A stretch of DNA of 7,004 nt, taken from positions 1 to 7,004 of the forward strand of contig JAIXSD010000595.1 in assembly GCA_027484885.1 (NCBI GenBank). The letters are read 5' to 3'. The stretch's first letter is position 1; the number at the start of each line of letters is the position of its first letter. Origin of the DNA: Rubrivivax sp. (GTDB lineage: Bacteria; Pseudomonadota; Gammaproteobacteria; Burkholderiales; Burkholderiaceae_C). The notes below the pieces were generated by a model. It was not told the DNA's origin, did not search any database, and saw only the letters and a program-made list of their open reading frames with translations. This document shows positions 1-5,724 of this stretch, in pieces. Made by a program: the position numbers and the translations under genes.

Positions 1-699
1 CAGCTGCTGGCGCGCACGCCGGCGGCCTTGTTGCGCTTCTCGCTGGTGCGTGAGCAGATTTACTTCTTGGGCAATCGATCGCTGTCGCTGATCGGGGTGT
101 CGGGTCTGTTTGTCGGCTTTGTGCTGGCGCTGCAGGGCTACTACACCTTGCAACGCTATGGCTCGGCCGAGGCCGTGGGCCTGCTGGTGGCCTTGAGCCT
201 GGTGCGCGAGTTGGGCCCGGTGGTGGCTGCGCTCTTGTTTGCCGGCCGGGCCGGCACCTCGCTGACGGCCGAGATCGGCTTGATGAAGGCTGGCGAGCAG
301 CTCACCGCCATGGAGATGATGGCCGTGGACCCGCTGACCCGGGTGCTGGCGCCGCGCTTCTGGGGTGGCTTCATCGCCATGCCCTTGCTGGCGGCGCTGT
401 TCTCGGCCATCGGCATCATCGGCGGCTGGCTGGTGGCCGTGCCCCTGATCGGCATTGATGCAGGCGCCTTCTGGTCGCAGATGCAGGGCGGCGTGGATGT
501 CTGGGCCGATGTGGGCAATGGCGTCGTGAAGAGCCTGGTTTTTGGTGTCACCGTGACCTTTGTGGCCTTGTTGCAGGGCTATGCCTGCAAGCCCACGCCC
601 GATGGCGTGGCGCAGGCCACCACGCGCACGGTGGTGATGTCGTCGTTGGCGGTGCTGGCACTGGACTTTGTGCTGACCGCGATGATGTTCTCGATTTGA
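1..699 (+). CDS. mlaE: MlaE, ABC transporter permease of phospholipid transport (5' partial)
   Basis: Inner-membrane permease of the MlaFEDB complex, which moves phospholipids between the inner membrane and the periplasmic carrier MlaC. The reading frame is open from base 1 and gives 232 residues before TGA at 697-699. Family members are about 260 residues, so roughly 30 N-terminal residues and the start codon lie left of the window; TTG codons at 28 and 31 are internal, not starts. The core MlaE/YrbE signature is visible: [20 protein letters not shown] followed by an EIG..K..EQ segment, then several hydrophobic membrane spans through to the C-terminal end. mlaD follows after 16 nt in the same direction and mlaF is expected immediately upstream. 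Identity is firm from these motifs and from the operon partners. Confidence 0.96.
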   Translation, partial: QLLARTPAALLRFSLVREQIYFLGNRSLSLIGVSGLFVGFVLALQGYYTLQRYGSAEAVGLLVALSLVRELGPVVAALLFAGRAGTSLTAEIGLMKAGEQLTAMEMMAVDPLTRVLAPRFWGGFIAMPLLAALFSAIGIIGGWLVAVPLIGIDAGAFWSQMQGGVDVWADVGNGVVKSLVFGVTVTFVALLQGYACKPTPDGVAQATTRTVVMSSLAVLALDFVLTAMMFSI

Positions 700-715
700 T
701 TTGTAGGGGTAGAGG

Positions 716-1201
716 ATGCAAGCCTCAAGGCGTGACGCATGGGTGGGTTTCTTTGTGCTGCTGGGCGGCGCGGCGCTGCTGTTCCTGGCGCTCAAAGCCG
801 GCAACCTGCTGAGCCTGAACTTTGACGAGACCTACCAGGTCACGGCCAAGTTCGACAATATCGGCGGCCTCAAGGCCCGCGCCGCAGTTAAGAGCGCTGG
901 CGTGGTGATCGGCCGGGTGGAATCCATCACCTTCGATGACAAGAGCTTCCAGGCCAAGGTGGTGATGAAGCTCTACAAGAACGTGGTCTTCCCCAAGGAC
1001 AGCTCGGCCAAGATCCTGACGGCTGGTCTGCTCGGCGAGCAGTACATCGGTCTTGAGGCCGGTGCTGACGAGAAGAACCTGGCCGCCGGCGACAACATCA
1101 GCCAGACCCAATCGGCCGTGGTGCTGGAAAACCTGATCGGGCAGTTCCTCTACAACAAGGCCGCGGATTCCGGCACGCCGGCCGGCGGGGCCAAACCATG
1201 A
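716..1201 (+). CDS. mlaD: MlaD, MCE-domain substrate-binding subunit
   Basis: Periplasmic, membrane-anchored MCE protein. In the known family a hexameric ring sits on MlaE and channels phospholipid to or from MlaC. The 161-residue product has one N-terminal transmembrane helix (about residues 8-27), an MCE domain (about 39-117) with FDNIGGLKARAAVKSAG near 46-62 and GLLGEQYIGLEAG at 104-116, and a hydrophobic C-terminal helix (about 133-147) of the type that lines the pore in MlaD hexamers. It ends in a short Gly/Pro/Ala tail. The ATG at 716 is preceded by AGGGGT at 705-710. The TGA stop overlaps the mlaA start (ATGA, 1198-1201), which suggests translational coupling. Length is within the usual range of a short MlaD. 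Confidence 0.97.
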   Translation: MQASRRDAWVGFFVLLGGAALLFLALKAGNLLSLNFDETYQVTAKFDNIGGLKARAAVKSAGVVIGRVESITFDDKSFQAKVVMKLYKNVVFPKDSSAKILTAGLLGEQYIGLEAGADEKNLAAGDNISQTQSAVVLENLIGQFLYNKAADSGTPAGGAKP

Positions 1202-1968
1202 GTGCCAGGATGGATCGCTCCTGGCGCCGTGTCGTCTTGGTGCTGAGCATCCTCGTGCTGAGCGGCTGCGCCAGCCTGCGCGGCCCGGGCGCGCCGGGCC
1301 AAAAACTCGACCCCTGGGAAAACTGGAACCGCAAGGTCTTCAATTTCAACGAGTCGCTGGACGCCAATGTGCTCAAGCCCGTGGCCACGCTGTACAGCGA
1401 CATCGTGCCGGCGCCGGTGCGCCTGGCCACTGACAATTTCTTCGGCAATATCGGCGACGCCTGGTCGGCGGTGAACCTGCTGCTGCAGGGCCGCTTCAAG
1501 GCCAGCGTGGAGCAGGGCATGCGCTTTGCCGTCAATTCCACCCTGGGCTTTGCCGGCTTGATCGACATCTCCACCGAGGTGGGCTTGGAGCGCAAGAGCG
1601 AAGACCTGGGCAAGACCTTTGGCGTCTGGGGCACGGGCACGGGTGCCTACATCGTCTGGCCCATCTTCGGCCCGTCCTCGGTGCGCGACACCCTGGCCCT
1701 GCCGTTTGATCGCATCGCCACCTCGCCCACCCTGGTGGTCAAGGATGGTTACAGCAAGACTGCACTGACTGCCTTGCAGCTGATCAACGCCCGCGCCAAC
1801 TTCCTGCGCGCTGGCGAAATGCTGGACGGCATTGCGCTCGACAAGTACACCTTCATCCGCGATGCCTATCTGCAGCGCCGCGGCAGCTTCGGCAATGACG
1901 ACGAGTACGAGGTCCTGACCCCGGAAGCGCCGGCCGTGCCGGCCTCCAGCCCGCAGGCCGGCCCCTGA
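1198..1968 (+). CDS. mlaA: MlaA (VacJ) outer-membrane phospholipid-removal lipoprotein
   Basis: Outer-membrane lipoprotein that in E. coli works with porins to extract mislocalised phospholipid from the outer leaflet and hand it to MlaC. The 256-residue product has a lipoprotein signal: basic start, hydrophobic stretch, then lipobox LSGC with the lipidated Cys at residue 24. The next residue is Ala, not Asp, which fits outer-membrane sorting. The MlaA domain runs from about 38 to 228 and shows DPWENWNR (38-45), FNFNESLD (48-55), NFFGNIGD (80-87), a Gly-rich GVWGTGTGAYIVWPIFGPS (142-160) and FIRDAYLQRR near 219-228. The C-terminal 28 residues are acidic, then Pro/Ala-rich and probably unstructured. 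The start overlaps the mlaD stop; an in-frame ATG at 1210 is a less likely alternative. In E. coli mlaA lies elsewhere, whereas here it sits between mlaD and mlaC. Confidence 0.96.
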   Translation: MSARMDRSWRRVVLVLSILVLSGCASLRGPGAPGQKLDPWENWNRKVFNFNESLDANVLKPVATLYSDIVPAPVRLATDNFFGNIGDAWSAVNLLLQGRFKASVEQGMRFAVNSTLGFAGLIDISTEVGLERKSEDLGKTFGVWGTGTGAYIVWPIFGPSSVRDTLALPFDRIATSPTLVVKDGYSKTALTALQLINARANFLRAGEMLDGIALDKYTFIRDAYLQRRGSFGNDDEYEVLTPEAPAVPASSPQAGP

Positions 1969-1985
1969 TCGGGCTTGTGCTTGTT

Positions 1986-2017
1986 CGCCCCGGGCCTTGT
2001 TGATGTGTGCCGGGGCG
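1986..2017 (+). repeat. GC-rich inverted repeat in the mlaA-mlaC gap
   Basis: Perfect 8-bp inverted repeat, CGCCCCGG at 1986-1993 and CCGGGGCG at 2010-2017, with a 16-nt loop. All pairs are G-C. An alternative pairing extends it with GTTC (1983-1986) and GAAC (2020-2023) around a 3-nt bulge. No T-run follows, so it is not a classical intrinsic terminator. It lies 18 nt after the mlaA stop and 80 nt before the mlaC start. It could be an RNA processing or stability element that lets MlaC be made at a different level from MlaA; that role is inference. Confidence 0.6.
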
Positions 2018-2082
2018 GTGAACCGAACGTCGGCTGGCGCGTTGCTTGTCTATCGCCTGAACGCCCAGCCCCTCCGAGATTG

Positions 2083-2088
2083 AAAGGA
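2083..2088 (+). promoter_or_regulatory. Ribosome binding site of mlaC
   Basis: AAAGGA lies 9 nt before the ATG at 2098. It decides the mlaC start: the same frame is open back to TTG 1975, but that upstream stretch has no ribosome site and would put charged, non-hydrophobic sequence in front of a clear signal peptide. Confidence 0.75.
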
Positions 2089-2097
2089 ACCGCAAGA

Positions 2098-2748
2098 ATG
2101 ATCGCCACCAAACGCCTGGTTCTGCGCAGCCTGTTGGCTGCCGCTTGTGCTTTTTCCGCCGCCCTGCCTCTGCAAACCCCCTGGGCGGCCGATGCCAGCG
2201 CGCCCGACACCTTGATCCGCCAGCTCTCGCTGGAGACCCTGGAGACGGTCAAGAGCGACAAGGCCATTCAGGCCGGCGATCTGCAGAAGATCATCAATCT
2301 GGTCGACGGCAAGGTCATGCCGCATGTCAATTTCCAGCGCATGACGTCCTCCGCCGTGGGTCGCTTCTGGCGCCAGGCCACGCCCGAGCAGCAGCAGCGC
2401 CTGCAGGATGAATTCAAGACCCTGCTGGTGCGCACCTATGCCGGCGCGCTGACCCAGGTCAAGGACCAGACCATCGCCCTGCGTCCGCTGCGCGCCTCGC
2501 CCAGCGACACCGAGGTGGTGGTCAAGACCGAGATCCGCGGCAAGGGCGACCCGATTCAGCTCGACTACCGCCTGGAGAAGTCCGGTGCCGTCTGGAAGAT
2601 CTACGACGTCAATGTGCTGGGCATCTGGTTGGCCGATCAGTACCGCAACAGCTTCTCGCAAGAGATCGGTGCCAACGGCATTGATGGCCTGATCAAGGCC
2701 CTGGCCGAGCGCAACCAGAAGGCTGCGGCCGCTGGCGGCAAGGCCTGA
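2098..2748 (+). CDS. mlaC: MlaC, periplasmic phospholipid carrier
   Basis: Soluble periplasmic shuttle that carries phospholipid between MlaA at the outer membrane and MlaD at the inner membrane. The product is 216 residues, close to the family's usual length. It begins with a Sec signal peptide: basic MIATKRLVLR, a hydrophobic Leu/Ala core, and a likely cleavage near residues 31-33 (WAADA). The mature part carries the MlaC/Ttg2D signature, with VMPHVNFQRM at 73-82, GRFWRQATPEQQQR at 88-101, LLVRTYAGAL at 109-118, and the C-terminal VWKIYDVNVLGIWLADQYR at 165-183. The tail (after about 200) is Ala/Lys-rich. It is separated from mlaA by 129 nt containing a hairpin, and mlaB begins 11 nt after its stop. 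Confidence 0.96.
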   Translation: MIATKRLVLRSLLAAACAFSAALPLQTPWAADASAPDTLIRQLSLETLETVKSDKAIQAGDLQKIINLVDGKVMPHVNFQRMTSSAVGRFWRQATPEQQQRLQDEFKTLLVRTYAGALTQVKDQTIALRPLRASPSDTEVVVKTEIRGKGDPIQLDYRLEKSGAVWKIYDVNVLGIWLADQYRNSFSQEIGANGIDGLIKALAERNQKAAAAGGKA

Positions 2749-2759
2749 GGCGCGGAACG

Positions 2760-3089
2760 GTGAGCTCCACGCCCTCCATGCTCAAGCTGCCTGCGTCGGT
2801 GGGCTTGGGCGAAGCCGGTGCGCTGTGGCCGGGCCTGCAGCAAAGCCTGCGCGCCGAGTGCGCGCAGCTGCGCAGCGCGGCGGCCCGCGAGCTGAACCTC
2901 AGCCTCGCGGACTTGCAACATTTCGATTCGGCCGTGCTGACCCTGTTGATCAGCGCCGCACGCCTGTGCCAGGCCGAAGGCCTGAAGCTGCGCCTGCACG
3001 AGGTGCCGGCCAAGCTGCAAGAGCTGGCCCGGGTCTACGGCGTGGCCGAGCTGCTCTGGCCCGAGCTGGTGCCCGCCACCGCCGCTTGA
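2760..3089 (+). CDS. mlaB: MlaB, STAS-domain subunit
   Basis: Cytoplasmic STAS-domain protein that in E. coli binds the ATPase MlaF and is needed for assembly and activity of MlaFEDB. The 109-residue product shows the STAS core: ELNLSLADLQHFDSAVLTLL (44-63), then a helix, then LKLRLHEVPAKLQELARVYGVAELL (75-99). Ser57 in the Asp-Ser pair (56-57) aligns with the functionally important Thr52 of E. coli MlaB, as I recall that sequence. The usual Gly of the D-S/T-A-G-L motif is Val59 here. The start is uncertain: GTG 2760, 11 nt after mlaC and with GAGG at 2747-2750, or ATG 2778, which would give 103 residues. It is the last gene of the operon; the next gene converges on it. Confidence 0.87.
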   Translation: MSSTPSMLKLPASVGLGEAGALWPGLQQSLRAECAQLRSAAARELNLSLADLQHFDSAVLTLLISAARLCQAEGLKLRLHEVPAKLQELARVYGVAELLWPELVPATAA

Positions 3090-3106
3090 CGATGGCCGAG
3101 GGCGCG

Positions 3107-3126
3107 CGCCGGGCTCCTGCCCGGCG
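3107..3126. terminator. GC hairpin between convergent mlaB and hexR
   Basis: Perfect 8-bp stem, CGCCGGGC at 3107-3114 and GCCCGGCG at 3119-3126, closed by a TCCT tetraloop. It sits in the 45-nt gap between the mlaB stop and the hexR stop, so it could end transcripts from both sides. Neither strand has a T-run after the stem, so an intrinsic mechanism is doubtful. RNA 3'-end protection or a Rho-assisted end is as likely. Confidence 0.5.
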
Positions 3127-3134
3127 TTGGCGAT

Positions 3135-4001
3135 TCAGCTGATGTAGCGCTTGCCGCGCAGATTGCGTTTGATCTCCTGCAGCATGGGCCGCAGGTCTGC
3201 ACCCAGGCGCAGGGCTACGCCGGTGGTCAGGATGTCCACTGCGGTCAGGTGCAGCAGGCGCGACACCATGGGGCTGTAACGGTCATAGTCCTCGGGGTGG
3301 TCGACGGCGAGCAAGACCTGGCCCGGGCTCAGGCCCAGCTGTGCCAGGGGTGAGCCGCTGGCGGTGATGATGATGGTGGTCGCGCCCTTTTTGCGGGCGA
3401 TCTCCGCTGCATCGAGCAGGTCGCGGCTGCGACCGGAATTGCTGATGATGACGGCGCAATCGCCTGGCTGCAGCATGGTGGCACTCATCAGCTGCACATG
3501 GCCGTCGCTGCAGGCCGCGGTGTTGATGCCCAGGCGGAAGAACTTGTGCTGTGCGTCCTGCGCCACGATGCCCGAGTTGCCCACGCCGTAGAACTCAATC
3601 CGGCGCTGGTTGCGCGCCGCTTCGGCCAGGGCGTTGATGGCGCACTCAAACGCATGGCTGGCCGCATCGTTGCGGTAGTGCAAAAGCGCAGCCACCGCGT
3701 TGTCCACCACCTTGACGATCAGGTCGCCCGGTTTCTCGTCCTCGTCCACCGCGCGGTGCACAAAGGGCACGCCCTCGTTGACGCTGCCGGCCAGCTTGCG
3801 CTTGAAATCGGTCAGGCCGTCATAGCCCACGCTGCGGCAAAAGCGCACCACGGTGGGCTTGGACACATGGGCCCGGTCGGCCAGCTCGCTGACCGGCAGA
3901 TTGGCAAAGGCCCGGGCATCGCCGAGCAAGAGCTTGGCCACCCGTTGCTCGGCCGGCGGCAGGGCCGGAAGGGCGGCTTTCACACGTTCGAGAATGCTCA
4001 T
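3135..4001 (-). CDS. hexR: HexR, RpiR-family regulator of glucose catabolism
   Basis: DNA-binding regulator of central carbon genes. In Pseudomonas and other proteobacteria HexR controls zwf, edd/eda and related genes and is released from DNA by the Entner-Doudoroff intermediate 2-keto-3-deoxy-6-phosphogluconate. The 288-residue product matches the family length. The N-terminal RpiR helix-turn-helix covers about 1-75 (SELADRAHVSKPTVVRFCRS at 38-57) and a SIS sugar-phosphate domain follows at about 133-260. Arg53 and Arg56 in the recognition helix, and Ser143 (GNSG) and Ser187 (ISNSGRSRD), appear to match residues reported to contact DNA and effector in P. putida HexR; that mapping is from memory. 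GGGAG (complement of 4009-4013) lies 7 nt before the ATG. It starts 49 nt after zwf on the same strand, so co-transcription is likely. Assignment to HexR over another RpiR member rests on sequence similarity plus zwf linkage. Confidence 0.9.
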   Translation of the reverse strand: MSILERVKAALPALPPAEQRVAKLLLGDARAFANLPVSELADRAHVSKPTVVRFCRSVGYDGLTDFKRKLAGSVNEGVPFVHRAVDEDEKPGDLIVKVVDNAVAALLHYRNDAASHAFECAINALAEAARNQRRIEFYGVGNSGIVAQDAQHKFFRLGINTAACSDGHVQLMSATMLQPGDCAVIISNSGRSRDLLDAAEIARKKGATTIIITASGSPLAQLGLSPGQVLLAVDHPEDYDRYSPMVSRLLHLTAVDILTTGVALRLGADLRPMLQEIKRNLRGKRYIS

Positions 4002-4050
4002 GCCTGCTCTCCCGGGCTCAGGCGGTCAAGCCGCGTGGAGCTGCGGGCCC

Positions 4051-5496
4051 TCATGTTTCTTCCGACCAGCTGAAGCCGTCGCGCGCCACCAGGGCGCTGG
4101 CCGCGGCCGGGCCCCAGGAGCCGGCGGTGTAGGGGCGCGGGCCGGTGCTGTCCTGCTTCCATGCGTCGAGGATGGGCTCGACCCAGCGCCAGGCCTGCTC
4201 TTGCTCATCGCTGCGCACAAACAAGTTCAGGCGGCCGGCGATGGCGTCCAGCAGCAGGCGCTCGTAAGCGCCGACGCGGTTGGTGGCGAAGGCCTTGTCG
4301 AAGTCCAGATCCAGCGACACCGGCGACAGCGCCTCACCATGCGCGCCGCCCTTGGCGGCCAGCAGTTGGAGCTCCAGACCATCTTCCGGTTGCAGCTTGA
4401 TCACCAAGCGGTTGGCCTGGTTGGTGCCCGGGAAAATCGGGTGGGGCACGGGGCGGAAGTTGATGACGATTTGCGCGTCACGCGCCGCCAGGCGTTTGCC
4501 GGTGCGCAGGTAGAAGGGCACGCCGGCCCAGCGCCAGTTCTGCACTTCGGTGCGCAGGGCGACAAAGGTTTCGCAGTGGCTGTCGGCCGGCACTTTGGCT
4601 TCGTCCAGATAACCGGGTACGGCCACGCCGCCGACGGTGCCAGCGCGGTACTGGCCGCGCACCACGTCGCGGGCCACGCTTTCCGGCGTGAAGGGCTTGA
4701 GCGAGCGCAACACCTTGAGTTTTTCGTCGCGGATGGCGTCGGCGTCGTTGGTCGAAGGCGGCTCCATGGCGATCATGGTCAGCAGCTGCAGGGCATGGTT
4801 TTGAATCATGTCGCGCAGCGCGCCGGTGCCGTCGTAGAAGGCGCCACGCGTGCCCACGCCCAGCTCTTCGGCCAGGGTGATCTGGATGTTGGCAATGCTC
4901 TCGCGGCGCCACAGCGGTTCGAACAAGGCGTTGCCGAAGCGCAGGGCCGACAGGTTCTGCACCGAGGGCTTGCCGAGGTAGTGGTCGATGCGGAAAGCCT
5001 GGCTTTCCTTGAACACCGAGCGGACCACGGCATTGATTTCTTGCGCGCTGGCCAGGTCGTGGCCCAGGGGCTTTTCCAGCACCACGCGCACGCGCTCGTG
5101 GTTCAGGCCGGCTTCGCCGAGCTGCTGGCAGATCTGGGTGAAGAGATGCGGGCTGGTGGCCAGGTAGAGGACCACGGTGTCGGCGCTGCGCTCGTTCAGC
5201 CAGTCCTTGAGGCGCTGGTAATGCTCGGGCTGGGACAGGTCCATGCGGCGGTAGTGCAGCAGCGCGGCGAAGCGCTCAAACTCTTCCTCGTTCGGGCGCT
5301 TGGAGCCGTCCACCTCGCGGAAGCGCTCCTTGAGCCATTCGCGGTAACGCTCGTCACTCATCTCGTCACGGGCCACGGCCAAAATGCGGCCGCCGGCCGG
5401 CAGCTTGCCGTGGCGGAAGGCCTGGAACAGGGCGGGCATGAGCTTGCGCCAGGTCAGGTCGCCAGTGCCGCCGAAGAAAACGAGATCGAAAGACAT
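4051..5496 (-). CDS. zwf: Glucose-6-phosphate 1-dehydrogenase
   Basis: Oxidises glucose 6-phosphate to 6-phosphogluconolactone with NADP+ or NAD+, the entry step of the oxidative pentose phosphate and Entner-Doudoroff routes. From the chosen ATG the product is 481 residues, near the usual 480-495. The N-terminal nucleotide-binding motif is GGTGDL (9-14). The substrate site RIDHYLGK is at 169-176 with His172, and the second catalytic His is His234 in RDMIQNH (228-234). LEKPLGHD (140-147) and NWRWAGVPFYLRTGKR (320-335) are also conserved. The start at 5496 puts the Rossmann strand at the terminus as in homologues and has CAGGG 8 nt upstream. The in-frame ATG at 5520 lies inside an inverted repeat and lacks a well-placed ribosome site; the frame is open to 5589. 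No pgl, edd or eda gene is adjacent. hexR follows downstream and tal is divergent. Confidence 0.96.
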   Translation of the reverse strand: MSFDLVFFGGTGDLTWRKLMPALFQAFRHGKLPAGGRILAVARDEMSDERYREWLKERFREVDGSKRPNEEEFERFAALLHYRRMDLSQPEHYQRLKDWLNERSADTVVLYLATSPHLFTQICQQLGEAGLNHERVRVVLEKPLGHDLASAQEINAVVRSVFKESQAFRIDHYLGKPSVQNLSALRFGNALFEPLWRRESIANIQITLAEELGVGTRGAFYDGTGALRDMIQNHALQLLTMIAMEPPSTNDADAIRDEKLKVLRSLKPFTPESVARDVVRGQYRAGTVGGVAVPGYLDEAKVPADSHCETFVALRTEVQNWRWAGVPFYLRTGKRLAARDAQIVINFRPVPHPIFPGTNQANRLVIKLQPEDGLELQLLAAKGGAHGEALSPVSLDLDFDKAFATNRVGAYERLLLDAIAGRLNLFVRSDEQEQAWRWVEPILDAWKQDSTGPRPYTAGSWGPAAASALVARDGFSWSEET

Positions 5497-5513
5497 GAGA
5501 TGGGCCCTGTTGC

Positions 5514-5534
5514 GGTTCATCGAAAAAATGAACC
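5514..5534 (-). repeat. Perfect inverted repeat in the zwf leader
   Basis: GGTTCAT at 5514-5520 and ATGAACC at 5528-5534 form 7-bp perfect arms around a 7-nt A-rich spacer (T-rich in the zwf sense strand). It lies 17 nt upstream of the chosen zwf start, inside the likely 5' leader. In RNA it would make a small hairpin upstream of the ribosome site; in DNA it could be an operator for a dimeric regulator. The arms share GGTTC/GAACC with the hairpin before tal. Confidence 0.55.
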
Positions 5535-5535
5535 C

Positions 5536-5565
5536 TTGATGTAACAAAGTTTCTGGAATTATGAT
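5536..5565 (+). promoter_or_regulatory. Candidate sigma70 promoter for tal-pgi
   Basis: The -35-like TTGATG (5536-5541, 4 of 6 consensus bases) and the -10-like TATGAT (5560-5565, 5 of 6) are 18 nt apart. This is the best promoter match I find reading toward tal, and it lies in an AT-rich patch of a GC-rich window. It predicts a start near 5572 and a leader of about 150 nt before the tal GTG. Not confirmed by any direct evidence. Confidence 0.42.
5540..5554. promoter_or_regulatory. Possible HexR operator
   Basis: TGTAACAAAGTTTCT is an imperfect palindrome, with TGTAAC against GTTTCT (ideal partner GTTACA) around AAA. It resembles the general HexR site as I recall it (TGTAAT, 3 A/T bases, ATTACA) but has about four differences. 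It lies in the spacer of the candidate tal promoter, where a bound repressor would block RNA polymerase, and also just downstream of the possible zwf promoter. The presence of hexR next door raises its prior; the match itself is weak. Confidence 0.3.
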
Positions 5566-5589
5566 GCATGAGTTTCGTAATTCGGTCAA
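5558..5589 (-). promoter_or_regulatory. Weak candidate promoter for zwf-hexR
   Basis: On the minus strand TTGACC (complement of 5584-5589, 5 of 6 bases) precedes CATAAT (complement of 5558-5563, 5 of 6) with a 20-nt spacer, longer than ideal. The hexamer CATCAT, 17 nt from the same -35, is a poorer -10. An A6 tract upstream (complement of 5601-5606) could act as an UP element. The -10 overlaps that of the tal promoter on the other strand, so the two promoters would compete if both are real. Confidence 0.25.
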
Positions 5590-5682
5590 TGCGGCCGGCC
5601 TTTTTTACGGCGCTCATGGGGGTTTGCTCTCAAGTGCGGCTGTAACCGAGGCTCAGGCTTGCGGCGACAGGGACTGCGCAAG

Positions 5683-5714
5683 AGCGGTTCTAATGGAGGT
5701 TTGAACCGCTTTTT
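5683..5714 (+). terminator. Terminator-like hairpin in the tal leader
   Basis: AGCGGTTC (5683-5690) pairs perfectly with GAACCGCT (5703-5710). The stem is followed at once by a run of five T (5710-5714). The 12-nt loop can add two A-T pairs after one mismatch and contains GGAGG. The form is that of an intrinsic terminator reading toward tal, yet it lies just before the tal ribosome site. Since zwf is divergent, the only genes it could affect on this strand are tal-pgi, so attenuation is possible; blocking stray antisense transcription from zwf is another option. Confidence 0.45.
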
Positions 5715-5718
5715 GGAG
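5715..5718 (+). promoter_or_regulatory. Ribosome binding site of tal
   Basis: GGAG lies 6 nt before GTG 5725 and sets that codon as the start. The reading frame stays open upstream to 5659, but those 22 codons cover the hairpin and give residues with no counterpart in transaldolases, whose conserved region begins with the TTVVADTG strand near residue 11. Confidence 0.7.
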
Positions 5719-5724
5719 TGCCCC

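Noticed and set aside
1975..2097. N-terminal extension of mlaC from TTG 1975
   Set aside because: No ribosome site, covers the hairpin, and would bury the signal peptide; AAAGGA before ATG 2098 fits better.
3135..4001. Calling the SIS-domain gene a sugar isomerase (KpsF/GutQ type)
   Set aside because: It has an N-terminal RpiR helix-turn-helix and HexR-like length and sequence, and lacks CBS domains.
3853..5544. Very long + strand open frame (563 codons) opposite zwf and the hexR 5' end
   Set aside because: It mirrors the strongly G/C-biased third positions of the real minus-strand genes; its product is Gln/His/Ala/Gly-rich and matches no family I know, while zwf and hexR are unmistakable.
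5582..5606. Possible early terminator, 6-bp stem with T6 in the tal leader
   Set aside because: The stem needs two wobble pairs and the T-run starts 3 nt after it; too weak to annotate, though the A6 on the other strand may help the zwf promoter.
5568..5645. 25-codon ORF in the tal leader
   Set aside because: Weak ribosome site, no recognisable features, overlaps the predicted promoter and is of a length expected by chance.
5659..5724. 22-codon N-terminal extension of tal
   Set aside because: Spans the hairpin and gives residues not seen in transaldolases; GTG 5725 has a well-spaced GGAG.
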